Origin: JAXLRU01 sp046330935
GTDB taxonomy: Bacteria; Actinomycetota; Actinomycetes; Actinomycetales; Kineosporiaceae
DNA length: 64,000 bases
Direction: 5' to 3'
Assembly (NCBI GenBank): GCA_046330935.1
Contig: JAXLRU010000006.1
Span: 310,001-374,000, forward strand
Every line of letters starts with the position of its first letter. The first letter of the stretch is position 1. A model generated the notes under the pieces. That model did not search any database. It was not told where the DNA came from and was given only the letters and a program-made list of their open reading frames with translations. The translations under genes and the position numbers were made by a program. Positions 22,906 to 33,858 of the stretch are shown here, piece by piece.

Positions 22906-24234
22906 ATGTCCACCACCCCGCCGCCCGGCGTCCCGCTGTCGCCGACGGTCGCGCCCTTCGTGGCCGGCTCCCCCGTCGAGGAGGAGGCCGAGACGCGCGC
23001 GGCGCGGCTGCTGCGCGCGTGGGCGATCGTCGTCCTCGTGCCCGTGGCGCTTGTGGGCGCCGCGCTGTCGTTCGACGGCCTTCACTCCCGTGCCCGCGAG
23101 GTCTTCACCGACCCCCTCGCCTACGCGTTCCCCCTGCTGGTCGACGCCCTCATCCTCGGGTGCACGCTCGCCTACCTCGCGGGCGCCAAGATCGGCCGCC
23201 CGCGCGGCGGGTGGCGCCTGGCCGCCCACGCCGGCATCGCGGGCACCATCGGCCTCAACGCCACGGCCGCACACACCTGGGCCGAGGTGCCGTGGCACGT
23301 CACCGCGCCGATCGTGTGGTCGGTGCTCGTCGAGCTCACCGGCAAGGAGCTGCTGGGCGAGTGGCGCGCGCGGCACCGCCCCGCCCAGGCGAGCATCCCG
23401 GTCCGGCTCTGGCTGACGGCGCCCGCCGAGTCCGCGCGGACCTGGCTGCGGATCGCCCGGCGCCTCGACGGCGAGCAGACCGAGGCCCGGCTCGACGTGG
23501 GTGTGCACGCCGCCGCCATGCACGCGCTCGAGCTGGCCGTGCCCGGGTGGCGCAACCGCAAGGTGCGGCGCATCCTCCGGCGGCAACTGCGCGCCGGGAG
23601 TCTCTCCCCCGCTGCGATCCTCGGGCCCCTGGGCTGGACGGACGACGCCTCCGCCACGCTCACCAGGATCGACGGGCCCTCCGTGCTCAAGGCCGCGCTG
23701 CGCGAGGCGATCAACCGTGGGTTGCCTCCCGTCGCGGCCCCGCCGGCCGCCGCCGCTACCCGGCCGGCCGCAGCCGCCACCCCGCCTGCCCCGCCCCCGT
23801 CCGCACCCGCCTCCGCGCCCGCACCGCCACCCCCCGCGCCCGCGCCTCAGGCCGTCGCGCCCCAGGCCGTCGCGCCCCAGGCCGTCGCGCCCCAGGCCGT
23901 CGCGCCCCAGGCCATCGCGCCCCAGGCCGTCGCGGTGGCACCCGTCGTCCCGCTGATCACCCCCGCACCCACACCCTCACCCGGGCCCAGCCCTGCAGCG
24001 ACCACCACCACGGACGACCGCTGGGGCGAGCGCCACCTCGCGGCCATGGAGGTCCTGCGTCGGCACGGCCCCGAGCTCCCGCTGCCGGAGTTCGTCGCCC
24101 ACATGAAGGCCCAGGGCTGGGACGACCTGCTCCCCGGCGCCTGGGAATCCCACCTGGTGACCGCGCGTAAGGACGTGGCGGCGCAGCTGCAGGTGGAGCG
24201 CGTTGCCACGCCGCGACTCACCGTGGCCCGCTGA
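22906..24234 (+). CDS. DUF2637 membrane protein, SOS-controlled
   Basis: 442 residues. Four hydrophobic segments in residues 30-155 make up the DUF2637 (SpdB-like) membrane region, including LLVDALILGCTLAYLAGAK and TIGLNATAAHTWAEVPW. A basic middle region (190-250) is followed by a Pro/Ala low-complexity linker with six PQAVA-type repeats, then a C-terminal helical domain (RWGERHLAAMEVLRRHGPELPLPEFVAHM). DUF2637 proteins are best known from actinomycete integrative and conjugative elements (plasmid spread functions), but chromosomal members with unknown role are common. ATG 22906 has GAAAGG upstream. A LexA box lies 71 nt upstream. No integrase or transfer gene is nearby, so this may be a remnant or a domesticated gene. 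Confidence 0.75.
   Translation: MSTTPPPGVPLSPTVAPFVAGSPVEEEAETRAARLLRAWAIVVLVPVALVGAALSFDGLHSRAREVFTDPLAYAFPLLVDALILGCTLAYLAGAKIGRPRGGWRLAAHAGIAGTIGLNATAAHTWAEVPWHVTAPIVWSVLVELTGKELLGEWRARHRPAQASIPVRLWLTAPAESARTWLRIARRLDGEQTEARLDVGVHAAAMHALELAVPGWRNRKVRRILRRQLRAGSLSPAAILGPLGWTDDASATLTRIDGPSVLKAALREAINRGLPPVAAPPAAAATRPAAAATPPAPPPSAPASAPAPPPPAPAPQAVAPQAVAPQAVAPQAVAPQAIAPQAVAVAPVVPLITPAPTPSPGPSPAATTTTDDRWGERHLAAMEVLRRHGPELPLPEFVAHMKAQGWDDLLPGAWESHLVTARKDVAAQLQVERVATPRLTVAR
23848..23937 (+). repeat. 15-bp coding tandem repeat (six copies)
   Basis: CAGGCCGTCGCGCCC repeated at 15-bp intervals from 23848, one copy with ATC for GTC and the last ending GTG. It encodes QAVAP in the linker of the DUF2637 protein. 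Such exact repeats can change copy number by slippage without changing the frame. Confidence 0.9.
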
Positions 24235-24320
24235 GCAGGAATCGAGAAGTGGATGTCGGGCGACGCCCGTAGGGTCGACGGCGGAGACGACGACGCAGGC
24301 GCCGACCGGACGGAGCGTTC

Positions 24321-26714
<2,394 letters not shown>

Positions 26715-26777
26715 CCGCCCGCGCGCCGGGGTGGCCGCCCGAGGTGTGGCCACCCCGCCGCGGGGAACGGGACAGGT

Positions 26778-27623
26778 ATGACCACTCAGACCCAGCCCGA
26801 ACTCACCCCCCGCCCCCTCGCCCTCGTCACCGGCGCCTCCAGCGGGATCGGCCTGGAGCTGGCGAAACAGTTCGCCGAGCGCGGGTTCGACCTTCTCATC
26901 GCCGCCGAGACCTCCGACATCACCCTCGCCGCCGAGGAGCTGCGCGCCCTCGGCGCCCAGGTGGAGACGTCCGTCGTCGACCTGCGGACGTTCGACGGCG
27001 TCGAGCGCCTCGTCGACGACGTGCGCGGCGCCCAGACCGGCGGGCGCACCCTCGAGGCCGTCGCGATCAACGCAGGCGTGGGCGCCGGCGGGTCCTTCGC
27101 CGGCACCGGCCGCGGCGACGCCACGGAGAAGACCACGGCCCTGCGCGACGAGCTCGACATCATCGACCTCAACATCACGTCCTCGGTGCACCTCGCCAAG
27201 CGGGTCGTCCCCCAGCTCGTCGAGCAGGGCCACGGCCGGGTGCTCTTCACCTCGTCGATCGCCGCCACGATGCCCGGCCCCTACGAGGCGGTCTACGCGG
27301 CGTCGAAGGCGTTCGTGCAGTCGTTCTCGCAGGCCCTGCGCTACGAGCTCAAGGACAGCGGCGTCACCGTCACCACCGTCCTGCCCGGCCCCACCGACAC
27401 CGACTTCTTCGAGCGCGGCGACCTGATGGACACCAAGGTCGGCCAGGGCCACAAGGACGACCCGGCCGAGGTGGCCCAGCAGGCCGTCGAGGCGCTGCTG
27501 GACGGCAAGGACCAGGTCGTCGGCGGCGCCACCAAGAACAAGGTGCAGGCCGCGGGGGCGCGCCTCATGAGCGACCAGAAGAAGGCGGCCATGCACGCTC
27601 GGCTGGCCGAGCCGAAGGCGTGA
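26778..27623 (+). CDS. Short-chain dehydrogenase/reductase
   Basis: 281 residues. Rossmann motif VTGASSGIG near 17-25, NAGVGAGG near 98, Ser in LFTSSIAATMPG and catalytic YAASK near 176; NADP(H) or NAD(H)-dependent oxidoreductase of the classical SDR type. Substrate unknown. The C-terminal part (DDPAEVAQQAVEALLDGKDQVVGG) is typical of SDRs annotated as ketoacyl reductases of uncertain role. ATG 26778 with GGGAACGGGACAGG upstream. Ends against a shared terminator with the convergent aminotransferase gene. Confidence 0.92.
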   Translation: MTTQTQPELTPRPLALVTGASSGIGLELAKQFAERGFDLLIAAETSDITLAAEELRALGAQVETSVVDLRTFDGVERLVDDVRGAQTGGRTLEAVAINAGVGAGGSFAGTGRGDATEKTTALRDELDIIDLNITSSVHLAKRVVPQLVEQGHGRVLFTSSIAATMPGPYEAVYAASKAFVQSFSQALRYELKDSGVTVTTVLPGPTDTDFFERGDLMDTKVGQGHKDDPAEVAQQAVEALLDGKDQVVGGATKNKVQAAGARLMSDQKKAAMHARLAEPKA

Positions 27624-27630
27624 CCCGCGG

Positions 27631-27655
27631 CGGGTGGGCCGGCCCGGCCCACCCG
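27631..27655. terminator. Bidirectional hairpin between convergent genes
   Basis: 11-bp perfect stem (27631-27641 with 27645-27655) and 3-nt loop in the 37-nt gap between the SDR stop and the aminotransferase stop. It can serve both strands. Confidence 0.65.
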
Positions 27656-27660
27656 TCGCC

Positions 27661-28890
27661 TCAGCCCTGCTCCCCCAGCAACGGCAGGCCCCGGCGGATC
27701 CCGCGGATCGCCTGGCCGATGCGCTGCTCGTTCTCGATCAGCGCGAACCGGACGAAGCCGTCCCCGCCCGGCCCGAACCCCACCCCGGGCGAGACGGCGA
27801 CGTCGGCCTCGGTGACCAGCATCTTCGCGAAGTCGATCGACCCGAGGTGGCGGTAGGCGGCCGGGATCGGCGCCCACGCGAACATCGTGCCGCGCGGCCG
27901 GGGGACGTCCCAGCCGATCCGGGCGAGCCCGTCGCACAGCGCGTTGCGGCGCGACTCGTAGACGGCGTTGACCTCGGACGGGTACTCGGCCGCCTCGTTG
28001 AGCGTGACCGTCGCCGCGATCTGGATCGGCTGGAACGTGCCGTAGTCGAGGTAGCTCTTCAGCTTGGTCAGCGCCTGCACGACCGTCGGGTTGCCGACGA
28101 GGAACGCCACGCGCCACCCGGCCATCGAGAAGGACTTGGTCATCGAGTACAGCTCGACGGCCACCTCCTCGGCGCCGTCGCACTGCAGGATCGACGGCGG
28201 CTGCCACCCGTCGAAGGAGACGTCGGCGTAGGCGAAGTCGTGCACGAGCACCACCTCGCGCTCGCGCGCCCAGTCGACGAGCCGCTGCAGGTCGGACAGC
28301 TCGACCGTCGCGCACGTGGGGTTGTGCGGGAAGGAGCAGACGACGACGCGCGGCTTCGGCCAGCCGTAGTCGTAGGCCTCCATCACGTTCGTCACGTAGT
28401 CCTCGGCGCTGCCGCCGGGCACCTGCCGCCCGTCGGGGCCGGTGACGAGCTTCGGGCCGATCGCCACCTGGCGGACGTCGGCGCCGGCGAAGTACGGGCC
28501 CCAGATGTGGATCGGGTAGGACGGCGACGGCACGAGCGCGGCGTCCCCGGGCTGCAGCAGCACCCACATGAGGTGGCTGAACCCCTCCTTGGCGCCGATC
28601 GTCGCGAGCACCTGCGTGTCGGGGTTCAGGGTGACCTTGAACTTGCGCTCGTACAGCGCCGCGACCGCCTCGCGCAGCTTGGGGATGCCCCGCGACGCCG
28701 AGTAGCGGTGGTTGCGGGAGTTCCGGGCCGCCTCGGCCAGCTTCTCGACGGCGATCTCGGGGCTTGCGATGTCGGGGTTGCCGAAGCCGAGGTCGACGAT
28801 GTCGCGGCCCGCTCGCCGCGCCTCGACCTTGAGGCCGTCGATGATCGTGAAGACGTAGGGGGGCAACCCGGGGATACGGCGGAATTCCAC
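27661..28890 (-). CDS. alaC: Class I/II aminotransferase, AlaC type
   Basis: 409-residue PLP enzyme, probably glutamate-pyruvate transaminase. EFRRIPGLPPYVF at the start and VDLGFGNPDIASP near 32 are hallmarks of the AlaC (YfdZ) subgroup; FPHNPT near 190 binds PLP, and the Schiff-base Lys lies in YSMTKSFSMAGWR near 255. The C-terminal Arg is in VRFALIENE. GTG 28890 is preceded by TAGGCT and 6 nt, a leaderless arrangement. It is monocistronic, convergent with the SDR and 95 nt from rsmI. Confidence 0.9.
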   Translation of the reverse strand: MEFRRIPGLPPYVFTIIDGLKVEARRAGRDIVDLGFGNPDIASPEIAVEKLAEAARNSRNHRYSASRGIPKLREAVAALYERKFKVTLNPDTQVLATIGAKEGFSHLMWVLLQPGDAALVPSPSYPIHIWGPYFAGADVRQVAIGPKLVTGPDGRQVPGGSAEDYVTNVMEAYDYGWPKPRVVVCSFPHNPTCATVELSDLQRLVDWAREREVVLVHDFAYADVSFDGWQPPSILQCDGAEEVAVELYSMTKSFSMAGWRVAFLVGNPTVVQALTKLKSYLDYGTFQPIQIAATVTLNEAAEYPSEVNAVYESRRNALCDGLARIGWDVPRPRGTMFAWAPIPAAYRHLGSIDFAKMLVTEADVAVSPGVGFGPGGDGFVRFALIENEQRIGQAIRGIRRGLPLLGEQG

Positions 28891-28896
28891 CCGGCG

Positions 28897-28902
28897 AGCC
28901 TA
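28897..28902 (-). promoter_or_regulatory. Leaderless -10 box of the aminotransferase
   Basis: TAGGCT, 6 nt (CGCCGG), then GTG. No ribosome binding site is visible. Confidence 0.5.
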
Positions 28903-28985
28903 GCCGCGCAGGTGGCCGCGCGTCGTGGCCAATCCGAGGTGAGTGGCCCCGGGGCCCGCGGTGCCCGCTCGCGGGCGAAGGGCGC

Positions 28986-29846
28986 TCAGCCCCGAGCGAC
29001 GGCGTCGTAGAGGGCGCGCTTGGGCACCCCGGCATCGGCGGCCACCGCGGCGGCGGCGTCCTTCATCCGCTCCCCGCCCGCCACCCGCTCGCGGACCCGC
29101 GCGACCAGCGCCGGCATGGCCGCGCCCGCCTCCTCCTCGGTGAGCGCGCGCCGCTCCCGGCCCGCGACCACGAGGCAGATCTCCCCGCGTGGCGGGTCGT
29201 CGACGGCGCCCCGCGCCAGTTCGCCCAGCGTCGCCCGGCGCACCTGTTCGTACGTCTTCGTCAGCTCCCGGCACAGGGCGGCGGGCCGGTCGGCGCCGAG
29301 CACCTCGGCCATCGCCGCGAGCGTCGCGGCCACCCGGTGCGGGGCCTCGAAGAACACCATCGTGCGCGGCTCGTCGGCCAGGTCGGCGAGCACCCGGCGC
29401 AGCGGCCCGTCCTTGCGCGGCGGGAACCCCTCGAAGCAGAACCGGTCGGTCGGCAGCCCCGACAGGGCCAGCGCGGTGAGCACCGCCGACGGGCCGGGGG
29501 CGGCCGTCACGGTCAACCCGGCGTCGACGACGGCGCGCACGGCCCGCAGGCCCGGGTCGGACACCGACGGCATGCCCGCGTCGGTGACGACGACCACGAG
29601 CAGCCCCGACGCGACGGCGTCCACGAGCTCGGCGGCGCGCGCCGTCTCGTTGTGCTCGTGGAAGCTGAGCACCCGCCCGCGGGGGACGACGCCGAGCGCG
29701 GCCGCGAGCTGGCGGAGCCGGCGCGTGTCCTCGGCGGCGACGACGTCGGCCTGCGCCAACAGCTCGATCAGGCGGGGCGAGGCGTCGCGGTGGTCACCGA
29801 TCGGGGTGGCGGCGAGCACGAGGCGTCCGGGCGTGGTGTCGGGCAC
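28986..29846 (-). CDS. rsmI: 16S rRNA (cytidine-1402-2'-O)-methyltransferase
   Basis: 286 residues. Methylates the ribose of C1402 in the decoding centre using SAM. Tetrapyrrole-methylase fold: LVLAATPIGDHRDASPR near residue 8, VVAAEDTRR near 35, LSFHEHNE near 60, VTDAGMPSVSDPG near 87 and FEGFPPRK near 137 are family blocks. GTG 29846 has GGAGG 9 nt upstream. It is divergent from the mannosyltransferase pair, the rsmI/PMT arrangement conserved in actinobacteria, sharing a 67-nt promoter gap. Confidence 0.96.
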   Translation of the reverse strand: MPDTTPGRLVLAATPIGDHRDASPRLIELLAQADVVAAEDTRRLRQLAAALGVVPRGRVLSFHEHNETARAAELVDAVASGLLVVVVTDAGMPSVSDPGLRAVRAVVDAGLTVTAAPGPSAVLTALALSGLPTDRFCFEGFPPRKDGPLRRVLADLADEPRTMVFFEAPHRVAATLAAMAEVLGADRPAALCRELTKTYEQVRRATLGELARGAVDDPPRGEICLVVAGRERRALTEEEAGAAMPALVARVRERVAGGERMKDAAAAVAADAGVPKRALYDAVARG

Positions 29847-29913
29847 GCCACCATCCTCCCCCGCTCGGGTCGCCAGACTGGACGCGACGGCGTCCGGCCC
29901 CGACGATGTGCCG

Positions 29914-31602
29914 GTGACCGTCGCGACACCGCCGCTCGACGCCGAGCAGCAGCCCGCTCCCCCGCCGCCACCGGGCCCCTCCCTGGGCCTGCGGCTGCTC
30001 TCGCTGTACTCCCGTGGCTACGCGTGGGCCGCGACGTCGCGACTGTCGGGCTGGTGGGGCCCCCTGCTGGTCACGGCCATCGGCGGGTTCCTGCGCTTCT
30101 ACCGGCTGACCGTGCCGCGGGAGCTGAACTTCGACGAGTCCTACTACGTGAAGTACGGCGCCTCGATGCTGTTCTGGGGCATCGTCCGGGCCGAGCGCGA
30201 GGACTTCGGCGAGGACACCCCCGTCGACGACGTCTTCAACGCGGGCACGCCGAACGTCTTCCAGGACGCCCCCGACATGATCGTCCACCCGCCCGGCGGG
30301 CCCTCGATGATCGCGATCGGGATGAAGATCTTCGGGATCAGCAACCCCTTCGGCTGGCGGTTCACGGCGGCGCTGGTGGGCACCCTGTCGATCCTGATCG
30401 TCGCCCGGGTCGGCCGCCGCCTGTTCCACTCCACGCTGCTGGGCTCCACCGCGGGCCTGCTGCTCGCCGTCGACGGCAACCACCTCGTGCTCTCGCGCGT
30501 GGGCATCCTCGACGTGTTCGTCATGTTCTGGGCCCTGGTGGCCTTCGCGTGCATCCTGATCGACCGCGACCAGACCCTCGCGCGATTGCGGACGAAGGTC
30601 GCCGGGGGGGCCGACCTGTCGGGGATCGGCCCCGGTCTGGGCCGATGGCGGCCCTGGCGACTGGCGGCGGCGGTCGCGCTGGGGTTGTGCATCAGCGTGA
30701 AGTGGTCGGGCGTGCCGTTCTTCGCCGCGTTCGGCCTCGCCACGGTGCTGTGGGACGCGGGGGCGCGGCGCAGCGTCGGCCAGCCGCACTGGCTGCGCGT
30801 CGGGCTCATCCGCGACGGCTGGGCCGGACTGTGGCAGATGGGCCCGTTGCTGTTCGCCACCTACATGGCGACGTGGGCGGGCTGGTTCGCCAGCGCCCGC
30901 TTCGGCCGCGGGGCCGACGGAAAGGGCCTCCTCGCCGGCTACGACCGGTTCTGGGGCGCCCAGCACCCGACGTCGAACCTCATGGTCCTCAAGTGGATGA
31001 ACTGGGCGCCGGACTGGCTGCGCAGCTGGCTGGCCTACCACCGCGAGACCTGGCTCTACCACATCGACCTCACCGAACCCCACGAGTCGCAGGCCAACCC
31101 GTGGACGTGGATCATCGGTGCCCGGCCGACGTCCATGTGGTACGAGGAGATGGGCAAGGGCGACCGCGGCTGCAAGGTCGACGCGTGCGTCTCGGGCATC
31201 ACCTCCATCGCCAACCCGGTGGTGTGGTGGGGCGCGACGCTGTCCCTCGGCGTCCTGATCTTCTGCTGGCTGCTGCGCCGCGACTGGCGCGCCGGCGCGA
31301 TCCTGTGCGGGCTGGCCGGGTCGTGGCTCTACTGGTTCCTCTACCAGGAACGCACGATCTTCCAGTTCTACGCGGTCGCGATGACGCCGTGGGTGGTGCT
31401 GACCCTCACGTACACGCTGGGGATGATGCTGGGGAAGCCCGACGCCCCCCTGCGCCGTCGGCGCCGAGGGGCGCTGGCCGCCGGGTCGATCGTGGCGCTC
31501 GCGTGCGCGGCCCTGCTCTTCTTCTACCCGGTGCTGACGAACGTGCCGCTGCCGACGAACCAGTACCAGTGGCGGCTGTGGTTGCCGTCCTGGCGGTTCT
31601 GA
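29914..31602 (+). CDS. Protein O-mannosyltransferase, copy 1
   Basis: 562-residue polytopic membrane enzyme (GT39) that moves mannose from polyprenol phosphate to Ser/Thr of secreted proteins. RFYRLTVPRELNFDESYYVKY near residue 65 holds the catalytic Asp-Glu pair in the first periplasmic loop. About ten hydrophobic helices follow. VHPPGGPSMIAIG, SVKWSGVPFFAA and YERTIFQFYA-like blocks are typical. GTG 29914, with a GACGAT box 6 nt upstream; a GTG two codons earlier is also in frame. A second, clearly homologous gene follows; both share blocks such as RRDWRAGAILCGLAG. Actinobacteria usually have one. Confidence 0.93.
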   Translation: MTVATPPLDAEQQPAPPPPPGPSLGLRLLSLYSRGYAWAATSRLSGWWGPLLVTAIGGFLRFYRLTVPRELNFDESYYVKYGASMLFWGIVRAEREDFGEDTPVDDVFNAGTPNVFQDAPDMIVHPPGGPSMIAIGMKIFGISNPFGWRFTAALVGTLSILIVARVGRRLFHSTLLGSTAGLLLAVDGNHLVLSRVGILDVFVMFWALVAFACILIDRDQTLARLRTKVAGGADLSGIGPGLGRWRPWRLAAAVALGLCISVKWSGVPFFAAFGLATVLWDAGARRSVGQPHWLRVGLIRDGWAGLWQMGPLLFATYMATWAGWFASARFGRGADGKGLLAGYDRFWGAQHPTSNLMVLKWMNWAPDWLRSWLAYHRETWLYHIDLTEPHESQANPWTWIIGARPTSMWYEEMGKGDRGCKVDACVSGITSIANPVVWWGATLSLGVLIFCWLLRRDWRAGAILCGLAGSWLYWFLYQERTIFQFYAVAMTPWVVLTLTYTLGMMLGKPDAPLRRRRRGALAAGSIVALACAALLFFYPVLTNVPLPTNQYQWRLWLPSWRF

Positions 31603-31663
31603 CTCCTCGACGGCGCTCGGCGCAGCCCCGCCACGGGGGTCTGGACGTGGCGGGCTGCGCCCC

Positions 31664-31669
31664 TACGAT
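31664..31669 (+). promoter_or_regulatory. Leaderless -10 box of the second mannosyltransferase
   Basis: TACGAT, then 6 nt (GTGCCG) and GTG at 31676. The sequence CGATGTGCCGGTGAC also precedes copy 1, so the promoter/start segment was duplicated with the gene. Confidence 0.55.
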
Positions 31670-31675
31670 GTGCCG

Positions 31676-33388
31676 GTGACTCTCGCTCCGAGCCAGCCCG
31701 ACGCTGGGCTCCCGGACGGCGCCGTCGACGTCGCCGAGTCCGGTTCGCCGTCCGCGACCCCGACGCCCGGGCGTTCCCGCCTGGAGGAGCTGCAGCTGCG
31801 GCTGCTCGGGTTGCGGGCCTCCGACCGGTTCTGGGGGTGGGTCGGGCCGCTCGTCGTCACCCTCATCGGCGGGGCGCTGCGCTTCTACCGGCTCGGGTTC
31901 CCGACCAAGCTCAACTTCGACGAGACGTACTACGTCAAGTACGCGGCGTCGCTGCTGTTCTGGGGCATCCCCCGCGCCTGGCGCGACGACTGGCCCAACG
32001 GCGCCAAGCCCGACGACATCTTCAACGCGGGCACCCCGAACGTCTTCCAGCAGAAGCCCGACTTCATCGTCCACCCGCCACTGGGCTCGTGGATGATCGC
32101 CATCGGCGAGAAGCTGTTCGGGATCACCGACTCCTTCGGCTGGCGGTTCATGCCGGCCGTGTGCGGCACCCTGTCGATCCTCATGCTGGCGCGGATCACC
32201 CGCCGGATGCTCGGCTCGACCCTGCTGGGCACCACGGCCGGGCTGCTGCTGGCCGTCGAGGGCAACCACTACGTCATGTCGCGCACGGCGATCCTCGACG
32301 TGTTCGTCATGTTCTGGGCGCTGGCCGGGTTCGGCTTCATCATCATCGACCGCGACCGCGCCCGTGCGGCCCTGGCCCGAAGGATCGCCGAGGGCAAGGG
32401 CACCGCGAGCCTGCTCGGCCCGAGCCTCGGCTGGTGGCGCCCCTGGCGGTTGCTGGCAGCCGTGAGCCTCGGGCTGTGCTGCGGCGTGAAGTGGTCGGGG
32501 GTGCCGTTCTTCGCCGCCTTCGCCCTGGCCACCGTCCTGTGGGACATCGGGGCGCGGCGCGCGATCGGGCAGCGGCACTGGTTCTCCGTCGGGCTCCTGC
32601 GCGACGGCTGGGGCGCGTTCTGGCAGATGGTGCCGACCGCCGTCCTCGCCTACGCCGCCACGTGGTCGGGCTGGTTCGCGAGCGCCCGCTTCGGCCAGGC
32701 CGAGCCGGGCGGGCCGGAGCTCGCCGGGTACAAGCGGTTCTGGGGCACGAACAACCCCACGACGACCGAGGACGTCGTCAAGCACTTCAACTGGGCACCG
32801 GACTGGTTCCGCAGCTGGCTGAGCTACCACCACGAGGCGTGGACGTTCCACGTCGGCCTCACCGACAACCACCCCTACCAGTCCAACCCGTGGAGCTGGA
32901 TCATCACCAGCCGCCCCACGGCGTTCTTCTACGAGGACCGCGCCAAGGGCGTGCAGGGGTGCAAGGTCGAGCAGTGCGCCTCGGCGATCACGCCGATCGG
33001 CAACCCCGTCATCTGGTGGGGCGGCACCATCGCGATCGCCGTCCTGATCTTCTGCTGGCTGCTGCGCCGCGACTGGCGCGCCGGGGCCATCCTGTGCGGA
33101 CTCGCCGGGTCGTGGCTGTTCTGGTTCCGGGAGCAGGAGCGCACGGTCTTCCAGTTCTACGCCGTGGCGATGACCCCCTGGGTGGTGCTGGGCCTCACCT
33201 ACGCGATCGGGTTGCTGCTCGGCAAATCCGGGGACGACCCGGTCCGGCGGCGCCGCGGCATCATCGCGGCGGGCACCATCGTCGCGCTGGCGTGCCTCGC
33301 GTTCGCGTTCTTCTTCCCGGTGCTGTCCGGCCTCGCGATCCCCAAGAGTCAGTGGCAGTGGCGCATGTGGCTGCCGTCGTGGATCTGA
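31676..33388 (+). CDS. Protein O-mannosyltransferase, copy 2
   Basis: 570 residues, same GT39 family. LNFDETYYVKYAAS near 82 has the catalytic Asp-Glu pair; VHPPLGSWMIAIGEKLFG fits the usual mycobacterial-type sequence more closely than copy 1 (VHPPGGPSM). KWSGVPFFAAF and the C-terminal QWQWRMWLPSW are preserved. It starts 73 nt after copy 1 with its own leaderless promoter, so the two can be regulated separately. Divergent loops (for example 280-300) may change target choice. A small gene follows 4 nt downstream. Confidence 0.95.
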   Translation: MTLAPSQPDAGLPDGAVDVAESGSPSATPTPGRSRLEELQLRLLGLRASDRFWGWVGPLVVTLIGGALRFYRLGFPTKLNFDETYYVKYAASLLFWGIPRAWRDDWPNGAKPDDIFNAGTPNVFQQKPDFIVHPPLGSWMIAIGEKLFGITDSFGWRFMPAVCGTLSILMLARITRRMLGSTLLGTTAGLLLAVEGNHYVMSRTAILDVFVMFWALAGFGFIIIDRDRARAALARRIAEGKGTASLLGPSLGWWRPWRLLAAVSLGLCCGVKWSGVPFFAAFALATVLWDIGARRAIGQRHWFSVGLLRDGWGAFWQMVPTAVLAYAATWSGWFASARFGQAEPGGPELAGYKRFWGTNNPTTTEDVVKHFNWAPDWFRSWLSYHHEAWTFHVGLTDNHPYQSNPWSWIITSRPTAFFYEDRAKGVQGCKVEQCASAITPIGNPVIWWGGTIAIAVLIFCWLLRRDWRAGAILCGLAGSWLFWFREQERTVFQFYAVAMTPWVVLGLTYAIGLLLGKSGDDPVRRRRGIIAAGTIVALACLAFAFFFPVLSGLAIPKSQWQWRMWLPSWI

Positions 33389-33392
33389 TCGC

Positions 33393-33824
33393 GTGAGCGA
33401 CGGCGCTGACTGGCAGTCCCGGCGCCGCGAGGCGGCCGCAGCCCTCGCCGCCGCCGCCTCGCGGGCGGCCGCGGCCGACTCCGCCCGGGCGCGGGACATG
33501 CTCGTGGAGTTCGTCGCCGAGGCCGGCCGCCGGGGTCTGGCACCGACCAGGTTGCGCGCGCGCGGTCACTCGGGCTCGCGCTCCTACCGCACGGGCGTCA
33601 CCGGCTGGTACCTCAACCGGCAGGCGACCCTCGCCGTCGACGCCGAGGCGAACTGGTACGTGCTGAACGTGCCCGGCGGCCTGCTCGCGGGCCTGACCGG
33701 GGTGACGCTCGAGCCGTCGGACCCCCCGCTGGCCGTGGGCGTCGGCGCTCGGGACGGCGAGAGCATGTCGCTGGCCGAACTCCTGCAACGGCGGCTGGCC
33801 GCCGGCGACGACTGGGCCCGCTGA
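33393..33824 (+). CDS. Conserved hypothetical protein downstream of the mannosyltransferases
   Basis: 143 residues. The N-terminal third is an Ala/Arg-rich helix (RRREAAAALAAAASRAAAADSARAR); residues 33-110 look like a compact alpha/beta domain (LVEFVAEAGRRGLAPTRLRA; GWYLNRQATLAVDAEANWYVL). No signal peptide. GTG 33393 lies 4 nt after the mannosyltransferase stop, so translation is coupled. Function unknown. Confidence 0.7.
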   Translation: MSDGADWQSRRREAAAALAAAASRAAAADSARARDMLVEFVAEAGRRGLAPTRLRARGHSGSRSYRTGVTGWYLNRQATLAVDAEANWYVLNVPGGLLAGLTGVTLEPSDPPLAVGVGARDGESMSLAELLQRRLAAGDDWAR

Positions 33825-33858
33825 CCTCACGAACCGGACGAAGCTGCCGACAGGGAGC

